Under the pieces are notes generated by a model. That model was not told the DNA's origin and did no database searches. It was given only the letters and a program-made list of their open reading frames with translations. Of a stretch of 41,245 nt of DNA, positions 16,886-24,398 are shown piece after piece (the stretch's first letter is position 1; each line of letters begins with the position of its first letter). The stretch is taken from positions 1-41,245 of the forward strand of contig JAKFDL010000084.1 of NCBI GenBank assembly GCA_036676175.1, read 5' to 3'. The DNA comes from Methylotenera_A sp036676175. GTDB lineage: Bacteria > Pseudomonadota > Gammaproteobacteria > Burkholderiales > Methylophilaceae. Both the position numbers and the translations under genes were made by a program.

Positions 16886-17443
16886 ATGACAACATCCAAT
16901 ATGCACAACTGGCTGAACGAGCATGGGGATTATTTATATCGCTTTGCGCTGGCACGCCTACGCGACCCTCACCAAGCTGAGGATGTGGTGCAAGAGACTT
17001 TTTTAGCTGCCATCAAATCTCCCAGCTTTGCCGAACAGTCTGCTCCACGCACTTGGCTGACCGGTATTTTAAAGCATAAAATAATCGACGTGATGCGCAA
17101 AAATGTACGTGAAGTTGTGGTTTCAGATTTAGTCAATGAAGATGAAGAAACCAGCACAGATGATTTTTTTGATGCAGCCGGCCACTGGGCCGATAAGCCA
17201 TTGAAGTGGGATATGCCCGAGAATGTACTCGAACAACAGCAGTTTTTGGGCATATTGCAAATGTGCATGGACAAATTGCCCAGCAAATTAGCTGCTTTAT
17301 TTTTAATGCGTGATGTACATGATACCGATAACGACGAAATTTGTAAGGAACTTAATATTACTACGACCAATGCTTGGGTGATGCTTTACAGGGCACGCTT
17401 GGGATTAAGAAAGTGTTTAGAAATCAACTGGCTAGGTTATTAA
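16886..17443 (+). CDS. ECF-type sigma-70 family RNA polymerase sigma factor
   Basis: This 185-residue group 4 sigma factor has region 2 (HQAEDVVQETFLAA, then APRTWLTGILKHKIID) that binds the core enzyme and the -10 element. An acidic linker (NEDEETSTDDFF) precedes region 4 (LPSKLAALFLMRDVHD ... helix-turn-helix NITTTNAWVMLYRARLGLRK). I place the start at ATG 16886; a TTG at 16874 would add four residues, and ATG 16901 (MHNWLNEHGDYLY) is also credible. No clear ribosome-binding site is seen. A zf-HC2 gene follows after 23 nt, which makes it the likely anti-sigma factor. The HvfA/B/C-like genes behind it are the likely regulon; this is inference from context. Confidence 0.88.
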   Translation: MTTSNMHNWLNEHGDYLYRFALARLRDPHQAEDVVQETFLAAIKSPSFAEQSAPRTWLTGILKHKIIDVMRKNVREVVVSDLVNEDEETSTDDFFDAAGHWADKPLKWDMPENVLEQQQFLGILQMCMDKLPSKLAALFLMRDVHDTDNDEICKELNITTTNAWVMLYRARLGLRKCLEINWLGY

Positions 17444-17466
17444 TTTAGGAGCAGGAAAGTTTAAAT

Positions 17467-17712
17467 ATGTTGAGCTGTAAGCAGGCAAGTCAATTAATTT
17501 CACAATCGTTAGAACAACCCTTAGCGATGCGGGAACGATTTGCCTTAAAATTACATCTACTTATTTGCAGATACTGCAGACGATTTCGTCAACAATTACA
17601 AGCAATAGGTGTTGCCTTAAAATTAACAGCTCGAGCCATTGAGAACGATGACACGATTAAAATGCCATCAGAAACGAAGCAACGGTTGATACAGTCCATT
17701 GAATCCAGTTAG
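17467..17712 (+). CDS. Small zf-HC2 protein, candidate anti-sigma factor
   Basis: This 81-residue protein carries the zinc-binding anti-sigma signature His30-x3-Cys34-x2-Cys37 (HLLICRYC), with Cys4 as a possible fourth ligand. ZAS-type anti-sigma factors hold their ECF partner inactive and release it when zinc or thiol chemistry changes. There is no membrane helix, so it should be a soluble cytoplasmic sensor. A ribosome-binding site (TAGGAGCAGGAAAG) precedes the ATG. Its position right after the sigma gene supports the pairing; copper, zinc or oxidant sensing is inference. Confidence 0.82.
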   Translation: MLSCKQASQLISQSLEQPLAMRERFALKLHLLICRYCRRFRQQLQAIGVALKLTARAIENDDTIKMPSETKQRLIQSIESS

Positions 17713-17804
17713 GGCTCAATGCCGTATATACCTGTAAGTGCAAGACTCTTTAACCCTGACACTTAACTATTGATTTAACAATATATTTTAAAAGGATATT
17801 AAAC
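17713..17804 (+). promoter_or_regulatory. Leader and candidate promoter of the HvfA-like gene
   Basis: This 92-nt gap separates the anti-sigma gene from the peptide gene. CTGACA (17756-17761) and CAATAT (17779-17784) are 17 nt apart, a passable sigma-70 promoter. CTGTAAG (17732-17738) resembles CTGTTACA ahead of the sigma gene (16863-16870), which hints at a shared ECF promoter element; the match is short. AAAAGGA lies about 9 nt before the ATG. Confidence 0.3.
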
Positions 17805-18125
17805 ATGACTACCTCTACAAAAGCAGTTGCATTAGCAGTATCAAGCGCATTCGCATTATCTATTGGTGCAGCCACTATCAACGCAGCTGAGAATCCATTT
17901 GCAATTAAATCGCTCTCTAGCGGCTACCAAGTTGCAGACCATCACGAAAAAGCGAAAGATGGTAAATGTGGCGAAGGCAAATGTGGCCATGACGACAAGG
18001 ATGCAAAAGCCAAGGACGGCAAATGCGGCGAAGGTAAATGTGGTGCCGAAATGAAAAAAGAAGGTGCTGAAAAAACAAAAGATGGTAAATGTGGCGAAGG
18101 TAAATGCGGCACAGAGAAAAAATAG
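17805..18125 (+). CDS. hvfA: HvfA/bufferin-like secreted peptide precursor with EGKCG motifs
   Basis: This 106-residue precursor has a Sec-type signal peptide (residues 1-28, ending NAA/E) and the family segment NPFAIKSLSSGYQVA. A Lys/Asp/Glu-rich low-complexity region follows with three copies of KDGKCGEGKCG at residues 51-61, 70-80 and 92-102. The six Cys (55, 60, 74, 79, 96, 101) all lie in these modules. Related HvfA/bufferin peptides are RiPP precursors. There the Cys of EGKCG motifs are converted by an MNIO enzyme plus partner into thiooxazole or oxazolone/thioamide groups that bind copper. The MNIO gene and its partner follow directly. The symbol is by similarity and context. Confidence 0.88.
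   Translation: MTTSTKAVALAVSSAFALSIGAATINAAENPFAIKSLSSGYQVADHHEKAKDGKCGEGKCGHDDKDAKAKDGKCGEGKCGAEMKKEGAEKTKDGKCGEGKCGTEKK
17955..18110 (+). repeat. Three coding repeats of KDGKCGEGKCG
   Basis: 33-nt units at 17955-17987, 18012-18044 and 18078-18110 encode the same 11 residues, with synonymous differences between copies and variable spacers of 24 and 33 nt. The silent differences show protein-level conservation rather than a recent DNA duplication. Confidence 0.92.
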
Positions 18126-18203
18126 TCATCTGTATCGCGTCAGTTAGAGTGGTACGTTCAAGCAACCTCGCCGCTTAGTACTTGCGTTAAGGCATCTATT
18201 ATT

Positions 18204-19139
18204 ATGGCCTGTTTAGCTGACATCAAAGGGGTGGGTTTGGGGTTAAAGCGTGAGCTGATTCCCCAAATCCAAGACCTCTATCAACACCCCTCAATCTCGC
18301 ACATTAATTTTGTTGAAATCGCCCCAGAAAACTGGATAGGCGCTGGAGGCAAATACGCCCGAGATTTAGCCTGGTTTGTTGAACGATACCCCATTGCTTG
18401 TCATGGCTTATGCCTGTCATTGGGCGGGCCAGATCCGTTGAATGTTGGGTTTCTAAAACAAGTAAAACAATTTTTAAGCGTCAACAAAATTCCGTTGTAT
18501 ACCGAACACTTAAGTTATTGCAGCGATTTTCAGCAAGGCCAAGCTGGCTATCTGTACGATTTATTGCCAATACCTTTTACCGAAGAAGCCGTGAAATATG
18601 TGGCAGCACGCATCCGCCAAACACAAGATATCCTAGGACAAAAAATCGCGATAGAAAATGCCTCGTTTTATGCTGCCGCACCTATTTCAAATTTATCAGA
18701 GATTGATTTTTTAAATGCTGTGCTGGTAGAAGCGGATTGCTGGTTACATTTAGACATCAACAATATTTATGTCAACAGCGTGAATTTTGGCCACGGTCAA
18801 CACCGTGATGCAATGAAGGATGCGCATGCATTTTTGCACCAAATACCACAAGAAAGAATTGTGTATGGCCATGTGGCAGGACATTACCAGCAAGCCCCAG
18901 ACTTGTTGATTGATACGCACGGCATGGATGTGATTGAACCAGTATGGACGCTGCTAGAGGAAGCTTACCAACTATTTGGCACCTTTCCCACCTTACTGGA
19001 ACGCGACAGCAATATTCCGCCACTACCCTTGTTGATGAGTGAAGTGGATAAAATTGCACAGACTCAAGCGAATAGCTCAACTCGAAACTACCAGGCTAAA
19101 GACATAAATACTATCTTGCAAAGCAGTGCTGTATGTTAG
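18204..19139 (+). CDS. hvfB: DUF692/MNIO multinuclear iron-dependent oxidative enzyme (HvfB/BufB-like)
   Basis: Predicted TIM-barrel enzyme of the MNIO family that modifies peptide cysteines using two or three iron ions and oxygen. Expected metal ligands and core motifs are present: Glu38 (FVEIAPENW), His67 (CHGLCLSLG), Glu101/His102 (YTEHLSY), Glu151 (IAIENASFY), Asp183 (LHLDINNIYVN), His222/His226 (YGHVAGHY), His238 (DTHG) and Glu265 (LLERD). At 311 residues it is slightly longer than most, through a C-terminal extension. It lies 78 nt after the precursor gene and its last codons overlap the partner gene. The HvfA-like peptide is the inferred substrate. The ribosome-binding site is weak. 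Confidence 0.92.
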   Translation: MACLADIKGVGLGLKRELIPQIQDLYQHPSISHINFVEIAPENWIGAGGKYARDLAWFVERYPIACHGLCLSLGGPDPLNVGFLKQVKQFLSVNKIPLYTEHLSYCSDFQQGQAGYLYDLLPIPFTEEAVKYVAARIRQTQDILGQKIAIENASFYAAAPISNLSEIDFLNAVLVEADCWLHLDINNIYVNSVNFGHGQHRDAMKDAHAFLHQIPQERIVYGHVAGHYQQAPDLLIDTHGMDVIEPVWTLLEEAYQLFGTFPTLLERDSNIPPLPLLMSEVDKIAQTQANSSTRNYQAKDINTILQSSAVC

Positions 19140-19882
19140 ATTTTCAGCGCTATCAACAAGAATTTACGGCGCACATTCGCAACCCCAAGGTGCATAAAAA
19201 ACCTGCCGGTGTCTTGCCCACACGCATGGCGGTGTATCGTGATGCCGTTTTTAATAACATCTTTGAATCCGTCACGGTATGTTTTCCAGTATGCCAAACG
19301 ACGATTGGCAAACGTGCCTGGCGTGCATTACTCAAAGGCTTTGTAAAAAGCCATCCTGCGCAAAGCCCCATTTTTAGAGATATTCCGCTACAGTTTTTAG
19401 CGTTTTTAAACACGCAAACATCACAGCCTGCTTTTTTGGCGGAACTCGCGCATTACGAATGGGTGGAATTGGCAGTCAGCGCCCAGCCAACCGAGCCCGT
19501 TGAACTGAGTAAAAAAATGAACTTGCTCAGTGAAAAACCGATGCTGGAGCCCGCTCATAGGTTGCTAGAGTACAACTTTTCCGTTCATAAAATAACCAAA
19601 GGCAAATTACCAAAAACAGCTGAGAAAACCTATTTTTTGGTGTTTAGAAATGCAGAGTTTGAGGTGAAGTTTATTGAGCTAAACCCCACTACTTTTCAGT
19701 TATTAAAGCTAATCGAAAGGAATGAAATAACTGGGGAGCAGGCATTGGTGCGTCTTGCAGAGTCTATACAACACCCAAATATTGATGCTGTGATTGCATT
19801 CGGTGCAGAGATTCTGAGTGATTTAGCCAACCAACAAGCCATAATTGGTAGCAAATTAGTAGGGTATTTGCCTAGCAGTTAA
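19133..19882 (+). CDS. hvfC: DUF2063 family MNIO partner protein (HvfC/BufC-like)
   Basis: This 249-residue protein has an N-terminal DUF2063 putative DNA-binding-type domain (about residues 1-95, with LPTRMAVYRDAVFNNIFESV). A C-terminal domain follows that in related proteins acts as the RiPP recognition/partner domain of the MNIO enzyme. In HvfABC and bufferin systems the partner is needed for precursor modification. The ATG lies inside the last codons of hvfB (7-nt overlap), so the two are translationally coupled, consistent with a heterodimer. No DoxX-type gene follows; the next gene is convergent. Confidence 0.9.
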   Translation: MLDFQRYQQEFTAHIRNPKVHKKPAGVLPTRMAVYRDAVFNNIFESVTVCFPVCQTTIGKRAWRALLKGFVKSHPAQSPIFRDIPLQFLAFLNTQTSQPAFLAELAHYEWVELAVSAQPTEPVELSKKMNLLSEKPMLEPAHRLLEYNFSVHKITKGKLPKTAEKTYFLVFRNAEFEVKFIELNPTTFQLLKLIERNEITGEQALVRLAESIQHPNIDAVIAFGAEILSDLANQQAIIGSKLVGYLPSS

Positions 19883-19930
19883 TATCCATCCGACCTATCA
19901 GTGAGCTAAAAAAAGCGCTTCAAAAACTAG

Positions 19931-20113
19931 TTAATTAAACTGCTGCGCCTCACGTTCGCTAGCCAACGCAACTATTGCCTGTTTTTGTATATTTCCTAAG
20001 TCCCACCACTGCTGAATCTCATCAATAGTGCGGTAACAGCCCATACAGAAACCAGTACTGTCATCCATACTACATACACCGATACACGGCGATTGAACTT
20101 CTGCTTCTGACAT
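19931..20113 (-). CDS. DUF1289 small cysteine-rich protein
   Basis: This 60-residue protein has the DUF1289 pattern Cys10-x3-Cys14 ... Cys23-x2-Cys26 (SPCIGVCSMD, GFCMGCYRT) followed by the conserved Arg/Trp segment (TIDEIQQWWDL). The four Cys probably bind a metal ion or iron-sulfur cluster; function is unknown. It begins 17 nt after the secA stop on the same strand, so it may ride on the secA transcript. It converges with the hvfABC-like operon. Confidence 0.87.
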   Translation of the reverse strand: MSEAEVQSPCIGVCSMDDSTGFCMGCYRTIDEIQQWWDLGNIQKQAIVALASEREAQQFN

Positions 20114-20130
20114 AGCTATTACTTTTTAAC

Positions 20131-22869
20131 CTAACTTAAACTGCCGTGGCATTGCTTGTATTTTTTACCACTGCCACAAGGACACGGATCGTTTCGACCT
20201 ACCTTAACACCATCACGGACAATGGTGTTGCCGCTGGCCATTTGTGCTTGCTCTTCTTCTGTGAAGCCGCCTTGTGGAGTTGCTAGCGCCTCTTCAAAAT
20301 CAGCATGTTGATATTGCACATTGGCGACATCTGCTGCCTGCTCTATTGGCTCAACATCTTCCTGTGTACGCACTTGCACCAGCATGGTGATTTTTGTGAC
20401 TTCCGCTTTCACTGTATCCAGCAAACTTTCAAACAGTTGAAACGCCTCGCGTTTGTATTCTTGCTTAGGATTTTTTTGCGCATAGGATCGCAAATGGATG
20501 CCTTGGCGCAAATGATCAAGTGCAGCTAAGTGTTCGCGCCAATGCATATCAATACTTTGCAACATGACTGAACGCTCAAATTTGCGCATCGTGCTAGGGC
20601 TGGCCAGCGCTTCTTTTGCAGCATACGATTGATCTGCAGCTTCAAAGATACGCTCACGTAACGTTTCTTCGTGTAAATCCGGATTGTCTTCCAGCATTTT
20701 TTGCAACGGCAAATCTAAACCAGCCTCTGCTAACAGCTCTTTTTCTAAAGCAGCAACGTCCCACTGCTCCTCTACACTACCGGGTGGTATATGCGTGGCA
20801 ATCAAACTGCTGAGCGTATCAGCACGCATAGCCCTAATGGTATCCTCAATATCAGTGGCTTCTAATAGTTCGTTACGTTGCTCGTAAATCACTTTACGTT
20901 GATCATTAGAAACATCATCAAACTCTAATAATTGTTTACGAATATCAAAGTTACGGCCTTCTACTTTGCGTTGTGCGTTTTCAATGGCGCGCGAAACCAT
21001 AGCATGCTCAATCGCCTCGCCTTCTGGCATTTTCAGGCGCTCCATAATGGCAGAAACGCGATCGCCAGAGAAAATACGCAATAACTGGTCATCTAACCCC
21101 AAGTAAAAGCGGCTAGAACCAGGGTCGCCCTGACGGCCAGAACGGCCACGCAACTGGTTATCAATCCGACGTGACTCATGTCGCTCGGTTCCGATGATAT
21201 GCAAACCACCCGCAGCCAGAACGGCATCATGGCGTTTTTGCCAATCAGCTTTTATTTGAGCTGCTTTTGCCTCTTTTTCTGCATCACTTAAACCTGCGTC
21301 GCTGCGAACCGCATGCATGCTAGCTTCTATGTTGCCACCTAAAACGATATCAGTACCGCGACCTGCCATGTTAGTGGCAATGGTGATTGCACCAGGCTGG
21401 CCCGCCTCTGCAATAATGTGCGCTTCGCGTTCATGTTGTTTGGCATTCAAGACTTCATGCTTCAAGTTGGCTTTATTCAGGAAATTTGAAATAATTTCAG
21501 AGTTTTCAATCGAAGTCGTGCCCACCAATACTGGCTGACCAATGGCTTGGCATTGTTTAATATCTTCAATCACTGCGTTGTATTTTTCAGCAGAAGTACG
21601 GTATACCTTGTCCATGGCATCTTTACGAATTTTTGGGCGATGCGTCGGGATCACTACTGTTTCTAAGCCGTAAATCTGGTTAAATTCATAAGCCTCAGTG
21701 TCAGCCGTGCCCGTCATACCACTGAGTTTTTGATACATGCGGAAGTAGTTTTGAAAGGTGATGGAAGCTAAGGTTTGATTCTCTTTTTGAATCGCCACGC
21801 CTTCTTTAGCCTCGACTGCTTGGTGTAAGCCATCAGACCAGCGACGACCCGGCATTTTACGGCCAGAAAATTCATCCACAATCACAATATCGCCATCATC
21901 TATAACGTAGTGCTGGTCTTTTTTAAACAGGTTTTGCGCGCGCAGGGATGCATACAAATGATGTACTAAGGTAATATTGGCTGGATCGTATAAGCTTGAA
22001 CCCACTGGCAATAAGCCAGAGCTGGTCAAAATTTCTTCAGCACGCTCGTGACCAGCTTCACTCATGGTCACTGTTTGCGCTTTTTCATCTACCCAAAAAT
22101 CACCTTCACCTGTTTCTTCTTTTTGTGCGCTTAATTGCAAGGCGACTGTGTTAATTTGGTTATATAAATCAATACTGTGCTCAGCTTGGCCAGAAATAAT
22201 GAGCGGCGTACGTGCCTCATCGATTAAAATCGAATCTACCTCATCTACCAGCGCAAACGTAAGCTTGCGTTGCACACGTTCCTCAGCAGTAAATACCATG
22301 TTGTCACGTAAATAATCAAAGCCAAACTCATTATTGGTACCGTATGTGATATCCGCCGCATAAGCCTGTTGCTTGGCATCGTGCTGCATTTGCGATAAAT
22401 TGATGCCCACACTTAAGCCCAAAAAGTTGTAAAGCTTGCCCATCCACTCGGCATCACGCTTAGCCAAATAGTCATTCACTGTCACCAAATGCGCGCCTTG
22501 GCCAGTCAGCGCATTTAAATAGAGCGGCAACGTGGCAACTAAAGTTTTACCTTCACCCGTACCCATCTCGGCGATTTTGCCGCCATTAATCACCATGCCA
22601 CCGATCAACTGTACGTCAAAATGGCGCATTCCCAGCGCACGCACACTGCCTTCGCGTACTACAGCAAAAGCTTCCGGCAACAGTTTCTCTAAGCTTTCAC
22701 CTGCGCTAAAACGTTGCTTGAATTCTTCTGTTTTTGCGCGCAGAGCTTCATCACTTAACGCTTGCATGGCGGGCTCTAGCGCATTAATTTCTTTTACTTT
22801 TTGGCCATATTGCTTTACTAGCCTGTCGTTACGACTACCTAAAAATTTTCTGAACAACGTGGATAACAT
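20131..22869 (-). CDS. secA: Preprotein translocase ATPase SecA
   Basis: Motor ATPase of Sec-dependent protein export, working at SecYEG. The 912-residue protein has Walker A (GEGKTLVATL, near residue 105), the DEVDSILIDEART Walker B/DEAD region and the preprotein cross-linking domain. It also has the second nucleotide-binding fold (NMAGRGTDIVLGG, GRSGRQGDPGSSRFYLG). The C-terminal zinc-binding SecB-docking motif is CPCGSGKKYKQCH. Length and domain order are normal. The order secA, M23 peptidase, divergent dciA is typical of betaproteobacteria. The ATG lacks an obvious ribosome-binding site and has a small hairpin just upstream. Confidence 0.97.
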   Translation of the reverse strand: MLSTLFRKFLGSRNDRLVKQYGQKVKEINALEPAMQALSDEALRAKTEEFKQRFSAGESLEKLLPEAFAVVREGSVRALGMRHFDVQLIGGMVINGGKIAEMGTGEGKTLVATLPLYLNALTGQGAHLVTVNDYLAKRDAEWMGKLYNFLGLSVGINLSQMQHDAKQQAYAADITYGTNNEFGFDYLRDNMVFTAEERVQRKLTFALVDEVDSILIDEARTPLIISGQAEHSIDLYNQINTVALQLSAQKEETGEGDFWVDEKAQTVTMSEAGHERAEEILTSSGLLPVGSSLYDPANITLVHHLYASLRAQNLFKKDQHYVIDDGDIVIVDEFSGRKMPGRRWSDGLHQAVEAKEGVAIQKENQTLASITFQNYFRMYQKLSGMTGTADTEAYEFNQIYGLETVVIPTHRPKIRKDAMDKVYRTSAEKYNAVIEDIKQCQAIGQPVLVGTTSIENSEIISNFLNKANLKHEVLNAKQHEREAHIIAEAGQPGAITIATNMAGRGTDIVLGGNIEASMHAVRSDAGLSDAEKEAKAAQIKADWQKRHDAVLAAGGLHIIGTERHESRRIDNQLRGRSGRQGDPGSSRFYLGLDDQLLRIFSGDRVSAIMERLKMPEGEAIEHAMVSRAIENAQRKVEGRNFDIRKQLLEFDDVSNDQRKVIYEQRNELLEATDIEDTIRAMRADTLSSLIATHIPPGSVEEQWDVAALEKELLAEAGLDLPLQKMLEDNPDLHEETLRERIFEAADQSYAAKEALASPSTMRKFERSVMLQSIDMHWREHLAALDHLRQGIHLRSYAQKNPKQEYKREAFQLFESLLDTVKAEVTKITMLVQVRTQEDVEPIEQAADVANVQYQHADFEEALATPQGGFTEEEQAQMASGNTIVRDGVKVGRNDPCPCGSGKKYKQCHGSLS

Positions 22870-22883
22870 GAAGGGACACCGAT

Positions 22884-22901
22884 TTTCCGAAACCTCGGAA
22901 A
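22884..22901 (-). promoter_or_regulatory. Hairpin in the secA leader
   Basis: TTTCCGA (22884-22890) and TCGGAAA (22895-22901) form a 7-bp stem with a 4-nt loop, ending 15 nt before the secA start on the minus strand. It is close enough to affect ribosome access, but no regulatory role can be shown from sequence. Confidence 0.35.
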
Positions 22902-23021
22902 CCTCTAATTAGATTGGATAAAAACTACTTTTTTATAGGTTCAAGCTCTGTATTATTAACTTTACATAGGTGGGGATTGTAATAACAAATTCAAGACATC
23001 CATGTTGCTATTAAACAGCAA

Positions 23022-23921
23022 CTATTTCGTCAAATATTTGCGTGGGTCCAGCGCGGCACCATTCAGGCGAATCTCATAATGCAAATGCGGTCCTGTAGAA
23101 CGACCTGTGCTACCTACTTCTGCGACAATTTGACCTTTGGTAACCCGTTCGCCAACCTTCACTAATATCCTTGAAGTATGGGCATAACGTGTCTCTAAAC
23201 CAGACCCATGCTCGATTTTCACTAGTTTACCATAAGCGCCACCTTGTTCGGTACTAGACACGATACCATCTGCTGCAGCCCGGATTGGGGTACCTGTATT
23301 CGCCGTAAAATCCAGGCCTTCGTGAAAAGCCTTATTGCCGTTAAATGGGTCGATACGCCAGCCATAGCTAGATGAATTATAGGCCGCAGTAATGGGTTTG
23401 CTATTTGGCAACATATCTTTAAGCACACTTTGCTGCAAAATTTTTGCCTCGATACTACTGAGCGAGTCATCACGTGCATCCACTGCTTTTGTAAGCTCCA
23501 AAATAGCCGCTTGCAAATCAGGCTCGGTCATTGGGTGCGCATTTACTAACGGCCCACCCCTGTTAGCAGGCAGCAAAGTGTCGACTGTTTGGTTTGGTTT
23601 GTTAGTGGTTTTCTTATCTTTTTCTCCGGCAATTTTTGCCAATCGTTCACTTTGCGCATCTAGCCGCATCATGCGCGCTTGTAGCTCGCCCAGCTCCTTG
23701 GCATAAGCATCTAAATGTACTTGCGATGAAATAATAGAGTTTTTAAGTTGCGGCGGGAGTAAAGCTTTTACCCCCTGCTCTTCGATATTGCTTTTTGGCG
23801 TAATAAATAGAAGCGTCAATAACACTGGCACCAGCACCAAAGACGCTATCAAAGTAGCTGCCTGCAATACGGACAGGCTTTTAGCTTTTGCCATTTTGTT
23901 AGATACGATAATAATATTCAT
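23022..23921 (-). CDS. M23 family (LytM-type) metallopeptidase, inner-membrane anchored
   Basis: This 299-residue protein has one N-terminal membrane helix (about residues 18-40), a coiled-coil region (about 60-100) and a C-terminal peptidase M23 domain (about 190-295). The zinc ligands are visible: HEGLDF (His-x3-Asp) and HLHYE (His-x-His). It should cleave peptidoglycan peptide cross-links in the periplasm, or act as an activator if it is inactive; the motifs look intact. It is located upstream of secA on the same strand and divergent from dciA, a conserved betaproteobacterial arrangement. A second start at 23894 (MAKAK) is possible. Confidence 0.9.
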   Translation of the reverse strand: MNIIIVSNKMAKAKSLSVLQAATLIASLVLVPVLLTLLFITPKSNIEEQGVKALLPPQLKNSIISSQVHLDAYAKELGELQARMMRLDAQSERLAKIAGEKDKKTTNKPNQTVDTLLPANRGGPLVNAHPMTEPDLQAAILELTKAVDARDDSLSSIEAKILQQSVLKDMLPNSKPITAAYNSSSYGWRIDPFNGNKAFHEGLDFTANTGTPIRAAADGIVSSTEQGGAYGKLVKIEHGSGLETRYAHTSRILVKVGERVTKGQIVAEVGSTGRSTGPHLHYEIRLNGAALDPRKYLTK

Positions 23922-23943
23922 CAGTTTTTATTCACTATTTATA

Positions 23944-23949
23944 TACAAT
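23944..23949 (+). promoter_or_regulatory. Candidate -10 element immediately upstream of dciA
   Basis: TACAAT (within TATACAAT, 23942-23949) ends 5 nt before the dciA ATG. Only a short AGG separates them. This geometry suggests a very short or absent leader. No good -35 was found. Confidence 0.3.
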
Positions 23950-23954
23950 AGGTC

Positions 23955-24398
23955 ATGCGTAAAATTAATACTTTATTTGCAGCTAACAGTCAATTAGAAG
24001 CGCTGGCTAAAAATGTACAAGCACATCAGCGCTTACAACAATTTTGGCAAGCAGCTTTACCAAAGACATTGGCACAAGCCAGCTATGCCAGCAAGCTCGA
24101 TAACAGCATCCTGACAGTTTACGCTGACAGCGCCATTGTCGCTAATAAAATCAAGCTTACTCAGGCTAGCCTATTGACGCAATTGGGAAATTTACAAAAA
24201 AACAACCCAATATTTAGGGAATGTAAAGTTACTGCAATTGCAGTGAAAGTGCAAGTAAAATCTCGCCCGAAAGCCGCTATTAAAATACCGCGCACCCTGT
24301 CCATTAACGCAGCAAATAGCTTAAAAAGCTTAGCGCAATATTTAGGTGAGTCCCCATTAGCGACAAAGCTCAACTCACTCGCCCGCAAAACAAAATAA
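23955..24398 (+). CDS. dciA: DciA-like DUF721 protein
   Basis: This 147-residue basic protein of the DUF721/DciA group begins with an N-terminal helical segment. The KH-like domain follows (about residues 35-95, with LTVYADSAIVANKIKLTQASLLTQL) and then a Lys-rich C-terminal tail. DciA loads the replicative helicase DnaB at oriC in bacteria that lack DnaC. The assignment rests on the fold-typical pattern and on the position divergent from the M23 peptidase and secA, which is the usual betaproteobacterial context. Confidence 0.75.
   Translation: MRKINTLFAANSQLEALAKNVQAHQRLQQFWQAALPKTLAQASYASKLDNSILTVYADSAIVANKIKLTQASLLTQLGNLQKNNPIFRECKVTAIAVKVQVKSRPKAAIKIPRTLSINAANSLKSLAQYLGESPLATKLNSLARKTK

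Noticed and set aside
17955..18110. Regularly spaced 33-nt repeats, at first sight like a short CRISPR-type array
   Set aside because: The units are coding, differ at third positions, have short coding spacers and no leader or cas genes nearby.
17917..18165. Antisense ORF across the HvfA-like gene, rich in His, Arg and Cys
   Set aside because: It is the reverse shadow of the repeated KDGKCGEGKCG coding sequence, with no ribosome-binding site or family resemblance.
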